This document shows, piece by piece, positions 1-11,727 of a stretch of 64,000 bases of DNA (position 1 is its first letter; each line of letters begins with the position of its first letter). The notes beneath the pieces were generated by a model. That model saw only the letters and a list, made by a program, of their open reading frames with translations. It was not told where the DNA came from and searched no databases. The translations under genes were made by a program, and so were the position numbers. Source of the stretch: Diplosphaera chodatii (taxonomy: Eukaryota; Chlorophyta; Trebouxiophyceae; Prasiolales; Stichococcaceae); contig JAALGY010000036.1 in NCBI GenBank assembly GCA_032358165.1, forward strand, positions 1,054,001 to 1,118,000. The letters run 5' to 3'.

Positions 1-2067
1 AGGTGGACTTCATGAGCAAGTGAGTTCTACTTTGGAGTGAACAAGTTAGTGGTGCACTGCAATGCGCCTGACTTCTTGCTAGCTGAATGGAGCCAACTCA
101 ACAGCTAGTAGACTCTCTATAGCCGCACTGCGTTGGTTGGAGAGCTCTGCGGCTTTAAGAGGTCTTGTATGAACCATGTCAACAACAGTAGCTGCACCTT
201 TTGCCTGCCATGTGAATGCCTTTCAATTGTCACGGAAATTGCAGCATCATCAGGAAGTGATGGCAGCAAGGTTATACCTTTTGCATCAGGTGTTCTGCAG
301 GATTGCCCATCGTTCAGTACACAAGATACGTGTTGATATCATTTACGTTTGCATGTTTGAGTCTGCAGGGCACTCACAGAGAACACCCGCGCCTCATACC
401 CCATCGAGCATGTTGCAAATGCTCGGGTGCCGTGCGCGGGCCCGCATCCCGCCAACATCATTCTGCTGTGCTGCGACGCGTTCGGCGTGCTGCCGCCAGT
501 GTCTCGGCTCACGCCGCAGCAGGCCATGTACCACTTCATTTCCGGCTACAGCGCCAAGGTGGGTCCAATCACGGTGGCGATTATGTGTTCAGGGTCAGAC
601 CAGTAATGCCGCTGATGCGCATCGCCATAGGCGCATGCCAGTCAGGAGGCTCAAGAGCTTGCTCAGCAGCTGTACCACGTTAAGCTCATTTGACGTAAAT
701 CGCAGGTGGCAGGTACTGAGCAGGGCATCACAGAACCAGAGGCAACCTTTTCAGGTGCACTGCCTTCGGACACCCTGTGCAACTTTTGTGATGTCCTTGT
801 TGCACTCTGTCCGATGCACTGAGTCATCTCGCAAGGTGTGCTGTCATATAAGCCCATGACGATACCATTTGCTTGCATAGCCTGCTTTGGCGGCGCCTTC
901 CTCATGGTTCGTACCCCAAGGTCTTGGCACATGCGCATGTTGTTGGACATCAGTGTGCTGGACAAATTCCATGCATCGCTGTCAGCATTACAATATTGAC
1001 GTCCTACCTGACCGTCCTACTGACGACTCTGCATCAGCAGTGTCGAGTGTGACACACACTAAGAACAGGCCTGTTCTGCCTGCAGTGGCATCCAATGAAG
1101 GTTCGACCCTCGTCCATCAGAGCTGCGGCACACAGAGGCCGACTCTGACTGTACCTGCACTTCGTCGTACTCTCCTCACATTCTGCACATGGTCATAGAC
1201 TACATGCTGCTTGCTTGAGTTGCCTGCTGTTTTCGTTGCTATGCAGTACGCCTCGATGCTGGCAGAGAAGATGCAGCAGCACAGTGCCACTGCCTGGTGC
1301 GCCTGCTCAGCAAAGAAATTGAAATGTCACGCAGCCGGAGCATATCGGTACTGGCCAGGGATCGTACTGCAGTACTCTGATTCTGGTCATGTATTGCAGG
1401 CTGGTGAACACGGGGTGGACTGGCGGCGGCTATGGGGAAGGTCACCGCATCAAGCTGCGCTACACACGCGCTATCATGGACGCCATCCACTCTGGGGAAC
1501 TGCTCAAAGCAGAGTACGACTCAACACCTGTCTTCCGCCTGCAGGTGTGTTGTCAGTCAGCTGCATCGTCACCTTCAGTCGCACACTGTGCATATCATCA
1601 AGACTCAACAGCTGTCTCCACACCATCTTTGGCATTTTGGACACATCTGCATACAGGGCAGGTGACTGCAGGCGGGGATGGTATTGTGTTGTGACTGCCA
1701 GAGCAGGTGCCCAAGGGTGTGACGGGCATGCCAAGCGAGATTTTGCAGCCAAGCACACAGTGGGCTGAATCTGCGCGCTTTCATCAAACGCTATGCCACC
1801 TGGCATCTCTGTTCGCAGCCAACTTTGACAAGTGCGACTCGTTCTGCTTCAGCAACATTAATAACCTACTCATTCTGCCTTACTATGTGTACAGCACAGC
1901 CACCCAAGTCCACAGTCGCCTTGCGCTGCCTTGATGTTTGCACCGCCTGAAACTCTGTGTATCTGCACTCAGCGCGTTCACGTCATCGCAGGTTTGCAAA
2001 CGGTGGTGGCTTTGTGGATGCCGTCACCGCCCAGGAGATCAGTGCAGCAGGACCCTGGCTGCAGTAA
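1..2067 (+). CDS. PCK: Phosphoenolpyruvate carboxykinase (ATP), 3' part
   Basis: Catalyses ATP-dependent conversion of oxaloacetate to PEP, the first committed step of gluconeogenesis. The 5' end lies outside the window. Nine exons can be placed: ..19, 369-558, 706-754, 881-906, 1086-1100, 1247-1296, 1400-1544, 1707-1831, 1992-2067 (stop TAA 2065). All junctions are GT-AG and phase-consistent. Joined, they give family blocks in order: [57 protein letters not shown], the [17 protein letters not shown] loop, [11 protein letters not shown], and a C-terminus ending in [10 protein letters not shown]. The 15-nt exon 1086-1100 (WHPMK) supplies the residues usually written LHPxx in this family. No frame break is seen in this portion, so the gene is probably active. 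The nucleotide-binding P-loop lies upstream of the window and cannot be checked. Confidence 0.93.
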
Positions 2068-2869
2068 GGACCACAGGATCGGGCACCAGAGAACGGAGAC
2101 GGTCACTGCCTTTAATGGGCACCGACATACACCCCGTTCAATGCAAATAAGACTAAATGAGATGCACATCAGTTGGCAGCTTTGCATGCAATTTACCCTC
2201 GATTGTTTGATGTGCTAGTCTGCCTTCAGCCACATAGCCACCTGTCATAGGTGGCATATCGGCAAGCCGCACCGGCAGAACCATTGCTTGCATACGAGTC
2301 AACTGGATGCAGCCATCTGGCGGCGGTGCAACAGTGATGTCAGCACCATTCGGCGTAGATCACACAAACCATCCAGCAAGCCTGCAAAGTCAGTGCTGTC
2401 AATTCTCAAGTCGCCTGCGCTGTGAGCCTTTCAACTAATGGAACTTCTTGCGTGTAATGCATGGAGACACAAACAAACGTTAGACGTTTTAGATGGATAA
2501 AGAGCCAGGTCACCGGTATCAAGGTCATGCAACTTTATGGGAGGGTGCCACAGAAATTCAAGGGAGTATTAGATATTCAGCAGGCCTTGGGAAGTGTTGG
2601 GATCAGTCTGCTGCGTCATCATTGCCCGTTGGGGTGATGATCGAAAGTGACCAAGGATCTGCGTTCTGATCTCATGCCTTGGGATTTCAGATGCAACATA
2701 CAACTGTCAGTGCTTGAGACCTGCAGCGCCCATTCCCGCAGAATTATGTTGGCGATGCCCATTATGCACTAGTAATGAGAACGTGAGCCAGCCTGCAGAC
2801 TCCGAAGTGCGCGATAACCGTGCCAACCCTATATGTAGCAGCGTTAGGGGTAGCTGCAATACGACACCA
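2068..2869. other. Intergenic, PEPCK to USP-1
   Basis: About 800 bases between the PEPCK stop and the first USP start. Only short unsupported frames; no convincing promoter element or repeat seen. Confidence 0.6.
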
Positions 2870-4395
2870 ATGACAGGCGACACAACACATCTCAAGCACG
2901 AGCCACGACCCAAGCGGCAAATCCTTTTGGCAGTAACCAACAGCGCGGTGGGTGGCTGCAAGGGCCTTGTTGTGTGTTCCTTCCCTTGCCACCAGTTGTG
3001 GCAGGCTGCTGACGCCGCAGGCGCTACTCAAAGTCAACAGGCATGCATGCGGTTCACAATGCGACACCCACGATGAAAGGACTGGCACAGTGCATGCACG
3101 CAATAGCCAGAGAGTGCATGTCATGCAGGCCTCACAAAAGGCGTGCCAGTGGGCGGCTGACAACCTGCTACGCCCAGGTACTCTGCTATGCCCTTTCCAA
3201 CATGCCTCATACATGCACAAGGCTGCGGTTGCAAAGAGGCGCTGTACGGCAGGCGCAGCCTGGGTCGGTTGCAGCCAGAAAAGTTACTATATTTGAAGCC
3301 TCTGCTTAGATACTGCGTCAGCAGGCGCATTTCTGAAGTTGAATGCACCTGCAACACATTGCAAATGAGCTTAACCGCTTTCCATTGCAGGATACGATGC
3401 AGTGCATCTTTTCCATGTGGTAGAAATGCCACTCATGGACATCACCGTTGCCGCAGATGACATCCCTGTCATATATACCGATCCTGTCGCCGACCAAAAG
3501 AACGTGAGCCCAAAAGACTGCGCAGAAACGTTACTCGTCTCACTAACCCGTGAGTGGGTGACATCAAGGCGTCACCTATGATCCTGCATCGCAGCGACAG
3601 GCAGCATGTACCATACGTGAATGCGCTTCCGATGCATGCATGTTTCAAGGCGAGAGCGTGTATGTTTAAATCGTTCCAAATTGCTTGGTGGATGGTGAAG
3701 CCTCGAAACTCCGAGGCCAGCCCCCGCCCGTTCTGCAAAGCCGTCAGAGTCAAGGATGTCAGCATTAGCAGGCTTATGGTATACTTGCCGTGAGCTGCGT
3801 TAACCACACTTTTACTGTCGCAGGTTCTGCAGGCCGAGACGTTTATCGAAACGAAGTTCGTACCCTTGCTCAAGGGCATCACTCACAAGGTTTCACATGT
3901 CACTTGTGCGGCACTTTTTGCAGCGTGCAGCCGGCCCCAATACTCAATCCGCCTGCATCGACAGCATCTGCAACTGTAAACGGCAGGCTGTACTACCGTA
4001 CAGCACGTACTTCTGACTGTCAGACGCGAATCATTTGCAGGTCGAGGTGGTCCACTTCCAGACCAGCGCACAGGCGGTGGGTGAGGCAGTTTGCAAGCGC
4101 GCCAAGGACCTGAGTGCTGATGCTGTTGTGCTGGCCAGGTGTGGCATAGATTCGTGGTGCCCAATGGAGGATCTGGTGCTGCTTGCATGGTTGCTCATCG
4201 GACGCTGTGTGTTATGAAGCAAGTGTTGTGATCTGTGCAACACCGTCAAAGTGCGCTATTCACACATTGTCATGATATGAATTCGTGTGTGCGCAATGCA
4301 GTCAGAACAAGCAGGGTGTCAAGCTGATGTTCCTGGGATCGACGTGCAGCTACTGCACCACGCACTGCACTACAACCCTTGTCATTGTGCGGTAA
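2870..4395 (+). CDS. Universal stress protein A-like (USP-1)
   Basis: Small USP-domain protein (Rossmann-like alpha/beta fold) of 165 residues. Exons: 2870-2947, 3129-3177, 3391-3503, 3824-3889, 4041-4138, 4302-4395; phases are consistent throughout. The start ATG at 2870 sits shortly before the first beta-strand RQILLAV. Later signatures are QWAADNLLRPG, the strand VHLFHVVEMP, the KFVPLLKG helix, VVHFQTSAQAVGEAVCKRA, and the C-terminal FLGST...TLVIVR. The ATP-binding G-2X-G-9X-G(S/T) motif is incomplete: the two leading glycines are replaced (SQN before KQG), while the final GS remains. Nucleotide binding may therefore be weak. It is followed in tandem by USP-2 with the same exon plan, which points to local duplication. 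Family assignment is firm; the stress or ligand is unknown. Confidence 0.9.
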
Positions 4396-4979
4396 AGCTG
4401 CGGTGCAACAGCAGATATGTGATCTGCTCGCTCGTTGGTACTGATACTTGGTCTCGCCTGAACCAAGGCTGTGATCAACACCAGTACAATCTGATCAGCG
4501 AGGGTTGAAGGATTGGTAGTGGGGTGTTAGCTACCTGCTTTCTTGTTGGCATCTTGAATGATATGAAGTGGCTGTTAAGAGGTCTGGACGTCAAGTCTCG
4601 CGATGTCGGGAAAAGCAGAAGATCACCTACCCACATTTATCAGCAATGCTGTCGACCATTAGGGCGAACCTACTTTGTTTGTAGTGTGGTTTTACCAAGT
4701 GAAAACATAGAGATTTGCCGCAGATTTGCGTCCCTCGCTCCGCTGGGCCACTGGTCTGTCGCGGCATCGATCATCATCGCACTGACCAAGAATCTGCTGG
4801 ACAGATCTGGTCCCGGCATCGATGGCTTTGACAGAAAGCAGGAGGGTTACTCTAGTCACCCATACGCCCCCATATGAACACCCTAGCCTGCAGCATACAC
4901 TTTCTCGCACTGTGCAGTGTGCATGGTCCGTGCCGAATTCGACCGGATACGCATCGGAAAGGCCGCAGATAGTACGCCG
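4396..4979. other. Intergenic, USP-1 to USP-2
   Basis: About 580 bases holding presumably the 3' region of USP-1 and the promoter of USP-2. Nothing specific recognised. Confidence 0.5.
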
Positions 4980-6481
4980 ATGACGGAGACAGCAACACGC
5001 GAGCAGGCGGCAGGCCCACAGCGACAAATTCTGCTAGCAGTAGCTGACAGCGAGGTAATACGTGTGTGTTTTGATTTAGAAACACTTGTTCACAGGCCGT
5101 TGATGCGTAATTTGCGCGTTGTATACTGCATGTCCGAGAGTGGTGGCCTTGAGACCCTCATGCAGGCCAGAGATTCAAGATATGATCTGCACTGCAGGCC
5201 TCACAACGGGCTTGCAGATGGGCAGCCGACAACTTGCTGCGCCCGGGTGCGTACACTACTGCTGGCTTGCATTGTGACTTTCCAGTTCAAGGTTCAACAA
5301 AGGCAGACTGTGACACCGATGAACATCACTGTGGGCTAGTTTGCAGTGAAATACCGATAGGCGGCAAGCTGCAGGAGCTGGCGGTGGCCACCTACGCACA
5401 ATGCACTATTTATTGCATCAGACGAAGAGGCGTGTGGACTGGCTGTCCGACGACTCATGATGCTGTTCGCATACATGCAGCAGGCGATCAGGTCCACCTG
5501 TTCCACGTAGTTCAGATGCCGGTCATTGAGATCATGGTTGGCGCAGACGAGATGCCTGTCACATACACCAACCCTGACGCCGACAGAAAAAATGTGAGGT
5601 GGCGTCATGCGCATGCATTGTGCGAAACCGTCCCATCGACTGGTTGACAGCACAGCAGCCAGGCGGTTGTTTCGCATGATCAAAACACATATAGCACATG
5701 CACGGTGCTGAGGTAGCTGCCGGTGGGCAGACAATTCGTCTGAAAACATGAGTTAGCACGAGAGACCATTGACTGACAATCATCTCACCTCGACCGCACT
5801 ATTTGTGTGTTGTCAGGTTGAACATGCCAAGACCTTCATTAACAAGAAGTTCGTGCCACTGCTGAAAGGCGCTGCTTATCAGGTGACAGATGCTGCTCAC
5901 AAAATCGTCCACTTTGCTGCCATTCAGTATCTGTTAGCCATGCGCTGCAAGCAAGCACAACATCACAGCCATGCGCTGCAAGCACAATACTTCGTGCGCC
6001 CGCACACTTGTGTGAAGCGACGGGCACATTTATATCCTTAGGCGGTAGCTCTCAACTGAAGGAATGGCAAGCAGCATGTATAAAGAAAGGAAAGAGGAGC
6101 ATCCGACTTTGCTGTGGCACTTGCGCGCACAGGTTGACATAGTACACTTCCAGACCAGCGCCGGGGCGGTTGGTGACGCCATCTGCAGCCTTGCAAAGGC
6201 ATTGGACGCTGCTGCTGTTGTGCTGGCCAGGTGTGAAATGTTTGCTCAGATTATGGAAACCCAGATCACCGATGGTTGTTGTTGGTCTGGTGTCGTTGGT
6301 GCTCAAGCGTCACTTTCAGCCGGGTTGCTGGGCCTTGACCTGTGAAGGGCAGGCAACTGACATAGCCTTGCTTGTTTGCACGTGCAGTCAGGACAAAAGT
6401 GCTCTTCAGCGCTTGTTCCTTGGGTCGACAACTAGCCGTTGCGCCAAGTACTGCACACAGACCATAGTCATCACGCGCTGA
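4980..6481 (+). CDS. Universal stress protein A-like (USP-2)
   Basis: Tandem paralogue of USP-1, 163 residues. Exons: 4980-5054, 5198-5246, 5484-5593, 5817-5882, 6133-6230, 6388-6481 (stop TGA 6479). Five introns sit at the same codons and phases as in USP-1, and four of the six exon lengths are identical (49, 66, 98, 94). Visible blocks are RQILLAVADSE, RWAADNLLRPG, VHLFHVVQMPVIEI, INKKFVPLLKG, IVHFQTSAGAVGDAICSLA and LFLGSTTSRC...TIVITR. As in USP-1 the early glycines of the ATP motif are missing. Intron 4 holds an 18-bp direct repeat (5936-5953 and 5967-5984). Probably a cytosolic stress-associated protein; the specific role is not deducible. Confidence 0.9.
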
Positions 6482-6858
6482 ACCTGCAGTCGGGCCGCAG
6501 TGTTCTGCGCCCTGCCATTCGCTAGCGTAGGGGAAGTTGTACGTCAATGCCAAGCAGGTGGTATGGAAGCGAAGGGTCTGCGTCACTAATAAAACCGATC
6601 TGGTGGCGCTATGACGGGGTTTTTGACTGGGAGGCCGTGGGTTTTACCTTTTATAGGATTTGGAATATCTCTTTATTTTCTTGTGATTTTCTCCCTCTGA
6701 AGTGCAGCACATCACAGCAACAGCACAAAAGCCTCAACATCGATGAACCCGCCCATACATGCCCACATCACAGCCGTGCAGATGGTTTAGGATGCTGCAA
6801 CCAAGTGACCCGCCAAGCTGCAGGCGTATGTATTACAGGTGGGTGCCGTAGATTGCAG

Positions 6859-9343
6859 ATGCCACGCACGCTGTACGGGCCGGCAGTACGTCGCCCGACA
6901 CATTCCGATGATCTTTCCACGATCATCCAACCCCGCAACCCAGCAGCATCATACACATCCGCACCTGGATGCTGCACGCATCTTTGCCTCGACGGTATTG
7001 TTCAAAGCCCAATTGCTTTGCGCAATGGCCCGCAGCAAACCAGCAGGGTGAGTTGTGGAAGCATAGCAGACATGCAAACGTGCACTAAAGCAGCACCCGG
7101 AGGACTCAACTGTGGGGTCTTGCAACTGCATGACATCCACGTGCTGACTTGCAGATGATGTCAAGCCGCCTGTGGATCGTATGGCTCAGTCTCGCCCTGC
7201 TGTCCTTCATTGGGGTCTGGATGCTGTGCGCTGTTGCCGCATTTGTCCTCCTCCTGCGAAGCTTCCGGGTGTGCATGGTTCAGCTAGCAGACTAGGATAT
7301 CCTACATTGATGCATATCGCTGTTATGCGCATGTGTCGTGCACCGTTGCGCGCCATGATGTCAAGGCACTGTGTACAATGAGCACCGCAGGTTGCCTGCT
7401 CATCCAGTGTTGGTGCATCGCAGACACCCGTAGCATTGACACAGCGCATTGCAGCTTCGGACGGCACATCTCTGAAACCAGTGCTTGCATCTACGCCAGC
7501 TGCCACCGCTGTACATTGCAAGGCTGAGCACGGCCGAGTGGCATCCCCACATCTGCTGCAAGCCAGTGACCGCCGGGCAGTGGGAGCTGGTAGCCAGCAC
7601 CGGGTGCTGGACACTCTGCTGACAGCCGAGCAGGTGCAAACTCCTGTGCCCACAGCCAGTCGACAGGTTGTTCTGGAGATTGACACTGCCGCAAGCAAGA
7701 GCAAGCAGCTTCATGCCGGAGCACCCCGCAACATGCTACTGCGATGCATGCAGGTGGTGCAGTCATTCTGACTAGTGTGTGCCATCATCTGCAGGTTATT
7801 CTGCCGCCCATGGCATCCATGGCACCCTTTCCTGTGAAGTCAAGTCCATCGCCAACAATATTTCTGCAGCCAAAGCTGCTGCAGCCCCAGCCACAGGCAC
7901 AGCACCCTGCTGTGGCCGCAGCCGGCGGCAGCGCTTGCAGCATGCACGGCAGCTGGCCACACGGCGCTCAGCTGCCAAAATGCCGCAGCGCTACATGCGT
8001 CCAGGGTGCGGCACTGCCCCAGGCACCCGCCGGCCGTTCTAAGAGCTCGCCGCCCATTGCTCAGAATGCTCGGCTTGATGCTGCGGACCCTGCGCTGTGG
8101 GGCGGCCCCGCCGAGCTCACCATGGGCAGCACCTGCAGCACAGCTGACGACACGTCTGACGACTCGACTGATGACGGCGACGCCGCAAGCGATGCAAGCG
8201 GCTACTTTGTACCCGAGGTCGACTATTTGATGCACCAGGTCAGTTGCCATGCAAATTCCCTGTTGAATGCTGTGCACCAGCAGCTGGATGGCACACCAAA
8301 CGGGTAAACCTTGCTGTGTCAAGATCGTCAGCCACTGCAGATGTTTTAATCAGGGAATATTACGTCACTTTTGTTCCTCGTCGACCACAAACAATGCAAA
8401 ATGAATGCGTGAGCTGTGCTGCCCTGTGAATGCCATGAGAGCCACGGTCACCAGGCGTCACAGTGATGCCTGCCACGATGGGAATTCAGATGTTGCCCGC
8501 CACGAATGCTTCACCAGTTTGACAAGCACCGCAGCAGTGTCACAGGCCAGTACGCTGTGCTTGCAGGCCGCCGAGCATGCGCTGGCAACCGCTGGCAGTC
8601 CCCACCCGCTTGCAATGGCTGACTGTGCGGCCTGCGCCGCACTGTTCCACCCCAGCGCCATAGTGGCTGGCACAGAGTGCCGGCATGTGGGGCCAGCCGA
8701 TGACACATCCGTCAGCCCGCGGGCAGCTGACCATGTGCAGCAGGGCGGCAGCAAGACGGTGCAGGCTGCAGAGGCAGCGGCAGCTGCCCACGTGTGCCAG
8801 GTACTATGTACATGGGCTGTGCCAAAACCAACGTGGTCCACATATGGCTGAGGCTTTTTCGTCATCACGCAGCAACACATCCGGCTAATGACACAGTGTC
8901 ATTAACGCATGTGGTGCTTTGGACAGCTGATTTAACCCAGCAACGGCGTGCTTCTACACAACATTTGTCTGTTGTGAACACCATACATGCATAGCAGCCG
9001 TGCATATGTCCTGCGACTAGCTGACCGCACCATGTGCCTGTGTCTGCAGACCGCCACTCGTGGCAGTGGGGAAGCCAGCAGCGCTGAAGCCATGGTTACC
9101 TCGGCATTGCCATCGCCAACAAGAAGCATGCAGCACAACGCAGAAGCCGCACAGGCTGCGCAGGTCACAAGCCTTCCGCTGCATCCCACCATACATGACA
9201 TTGCTGCTGCCCGCCACAAGGCGCAGCCTGGCACCTGCGAGGAGGTGCTGGAGCCCGCATGCGAGCCACCAGCTGTGCAGCACACAGCACCACTTGATGC
9301 CGAAGCCTTGATAAACCTCGCCATGCAGCAGGATGCACCCTGA
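6859..9343 (+). CDS. Unidentified 552-residue protein, one membrane helix, Ser/Asp-rich
   Basis: Not recognised. Six exons, all split in phase 0: 6859-7047, 7155-7268, 7391-7753, 7795-8238, 8546-8800, 9050-9343 (stop TGA 9341). The second exon encodes almost nothing but a hydrophobic helix (about residues 68-96: WIVWLSLALLSFIGVW continuing into AVAAFVLLL) followed by basic residues, suggesting a single-pass membrane protein. The rest is Ala/Ser/Pro/Gln-rich and mostly disordered. An acidic cluster (DDTSDDSTDDGDAASD) lies at about residue 345-360 near the end of exon 4. The start ATG lies directly after a TGCAG, so a further 5' non-coding exon is possible. The continuous open frames and exact phasing across about 1.66 kb of coding sequence support a real gene. 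Confidence 0.65.
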
Positions 9344-10263
9344 CAGCGAACTGCACAAGCAGCTTGTCATGCTGGTCTTGACTTGGCTTTGCGCCGTGCG
9401 TGAAGCGGCAGCCAGCGTGGTGTTAGCGGGCTACTGGGAACGAGCATAGAGCGAATGAGGTCAAATTATAGAACCTGTTTGGGCTAGTAGAAGCGAGCAT
9501 GGTGCGAATGTGGTCAAGCTTTAGACTTTGTTTATGACAAAGGGGTTCATGGAAACATCCAAGGTCAAAGTGCTGATACAGTCTATGGAGCGTCCGGTCG
9601 ATGTGCAATCGCTCCTAAGCATAACATATGAGATGCGCTACATTGTGGTTTCAACGGCCAAAATGTGAGCCAAGCATGGCGACAGTCTCAGTCTAGAGAA
9701 AAGTAATTAAAAAAGGAAAGGATGTGTCCTCAGAAATATATATCGTGTTATGTCTGGCTGCAACATTTTATCTGATGCTGCACACCTGGTGTGATGCGCT
9801 GGTGTACTTGCTGATGCCGACCTAACGACTTCACATCAGAGCCTAGGCACATGTGCCCGTTCAACACAGCCGACTGCCTCGCGCTGGTCAGTATACAACG
9901 TCAGTTCCAATCAGCTGCACGCAGCGCCGGCGGGTGGGCTGCCAACACCGGCTGCCAACACCACAACGCAGCTTGATGAGCTGCAGCAATTCACAATTAA
10001 GGACGTCTGCTGTAACGTTGATCAGAAACCGTGACAGAGCAGCTGCTTCATATGAAACGCAATCACCGTGTGCTACTTCAGATGAATTGAGATTTCCCGG
10101 CAGAACTGCTGACATCCCACCGAGCTGAGTGCATGTGACGCGTCTCCGTTGGATCTCCGCCGTGTCTCAGCACGTGAAGCTAGTGAACTGCTCGAGTTTC
10201 GTGCCTGCTACGCCATCTGGCAAGGATGCACCACGGAGCTTGGAACAATCGCATAATAACCAC
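9344..10263. repeat. Gene-poor stretch with a diverged tandem duplication (about 9426-9533)
   Basis: Two adjacent units of about 54 bases, 9426-9480 and 9481-9533, share the pattern CGAGCAT..nGCGAATG.GGTCAA followed by an AT-rich tail ending CTGTTT / TTTGTTT. No gene is supported here; the composition is more AT-rich than the flanks. Confidence 0.55.
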
Positions 10264-10407
10264 ATGGCGGTAGCATGCACAGTCATGCTCCTGCTGGCTG
10301 TGCTAGCATTGGTGGCTTTCCTGCATGTGGCTCCCAGCCACACACGGCCCGCTGCTGAGGGTGACATGAATCGCAGCTGCGGGCACGTCCTCTTCTTGGT
10401 CACTTGA
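10264..10407 (+). CDS. Candidate first exon of a membrane or secreted protein
   Basis: ATG at 10264 opens a frame whose first 25 residues are a strong hydrophobic segment (TVMLLLAVLALVAFLHVAP) followed by a Ser/His/Pro stretch. A GT donor (GAG-G|GTGACA, near 10361) lies inside the frame, so this may be a 5' exon rather than a complete 47-codon gene. The downstream partner exon was not identified with certainty. It could be a chance hydrophobic frame. Confidence 0.3.
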   Translation: MAVACTVMLLLAVLALVAFLHVAPSHTRPAAEGDMNRSCGHVLFLVT

Positions 10408-10569
10408 TCAAAGCCGTGCCCTACTGCTAGCAACGCATGCTACCTGTCCAGCACTGCGTGCTTGCACCGGTGCATGCTCACGACCGTGCACAGCAAACAG
10501 GGCAGACAAGGCTTAGAGATCGAGTGCTGTCAAGGACAGGTACTCATCATACGCTGAACATGTGCTGAT

Positions 10570-11331
10570 ATGCGCGGGTATAGGTGGCGGGAGCGCAGCA
10601 CCACCGTGCCCTTGCTGGCGCCCCCAAATTCCGTAAGCGCGCTCCTCCTTACTGTTCTGTACCACTGCGTGACACTCGGGCCCTGTGCATGTGCTTGGCA
10701 TGCAGTGTGTGCTGCCTCCGAGTGCCTGCAGCAGGCTGACACTGCCATGCGGCTGAGGCGTTCCTACAAGGGTGGCGCACATCCTATCCAGCTATGCAGA
10801 GCCCCAATGACGATGGCGGCCACGACAACGACACAAGCACCATCGAACTGGGCAGCGATGAGGGGAGATATTACATGGCCGATGATGACGCGGGCGGTCA
10901 TGCTCCCTCACCGCCCGGTGAGCTGCGGGCACACCCAATGCGGATGCCAGGCCGCCACTGCTCGTCTGCCAGTGGCATGATTCTGAAGACACTGTATCTC
11001 TGTCAACGGCTCTGAGCAGACATGCTTGAGCAGGGTGCTGCTGATGTGCAATGCGGGTGCGCAGCTAATCTCATCACAGGTAATTGCCCACGAGCTGACT
11101 AGAATGTTGTGCGCTGGCAAGGCTGTCACTGCTCTCCTACTTGTTTGAAGCCTTCGTATGATTCCCACTCCATCCATGTCCCCGCCCAAACCTACGACCG
11201 TGCCCATACCCGTGGCCCTGACGACGCCAAGTGGTGACCCAGGTGATCCACTTGCCGCCATCATTTCATTGGAGTCTGCCGTTAAACTGGCAGACTGCGT
11301 TGGGTCAAGTGTGACGCACAGTGCAATATGA
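10570..11331 (+). CDS. Unresolved small gene with acidic and Pro/Thr-rich exons
   Basis: Not recognised. An ATG at 10570 begins a 21-codon frame ending exactly at a GTAAGC donor (about 10634). A later stretch around 10795-10918 encodes a strongly acidic peptide (DDGGHDNDTSTIELGSDEGR) ending at a GTGAGC donor. From about 11160 to 11331 a Pro/Thr-rich frame (PPKPTTVPIPVALTTP) runs to a stop. Order and signals fit a three-exon plus-strand gene, but exact borders and phases were not settled. Confidence 0.3.
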
Positions 11332-11351
11332 AAAGTGCACGTGTCTGTGCA

Positions 11352-11727
11352 GGAATCCATATGGACAGCAGGAACGTGCCTCATGGGATGTCACGATTGG
11401 CATCCCTACTGACATATGTCCATCTTTTGACTGCAGACGGAGTCGTGCTGTTGCCGCCAGCAGGGCCTCGAGTGCTTTTGCATCATGTGATGCACAGCTG
11501 TGAGTATGCATGGGTAGCAGGCAGCCATCAACGATCAGGTGATTACCTCCAACATGTGTTCTCGCTCACTTTTATACTGCAGACAAGCAGTGCGCGGGGG
11601 CCATGGATACACACTGGTGACAGTACCTTCAAAGGAAAGCGCACATTGTTTATATCTGCACCCGCCGCAGCCCTGGCAGAATGAGGTGGTGGCTACACTG
11701 GTCAGACAAACAGATGCACAGGGCTGA
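11352..11727 (+). CDS. Unresolved two-exon coding-like segment
   Basis: After a TGCAG acceptor near 11351 a frame reads NPYGQQERASWDVTIGIPTD. After another TGCAG near 11583 a frame reads QAVRGGHGYTLVTVPS and runs to a TGA at 11725. Both look like exons of one plus-strand gene; no family recognised. The link between them is uncertain. Confidence 0.3.
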
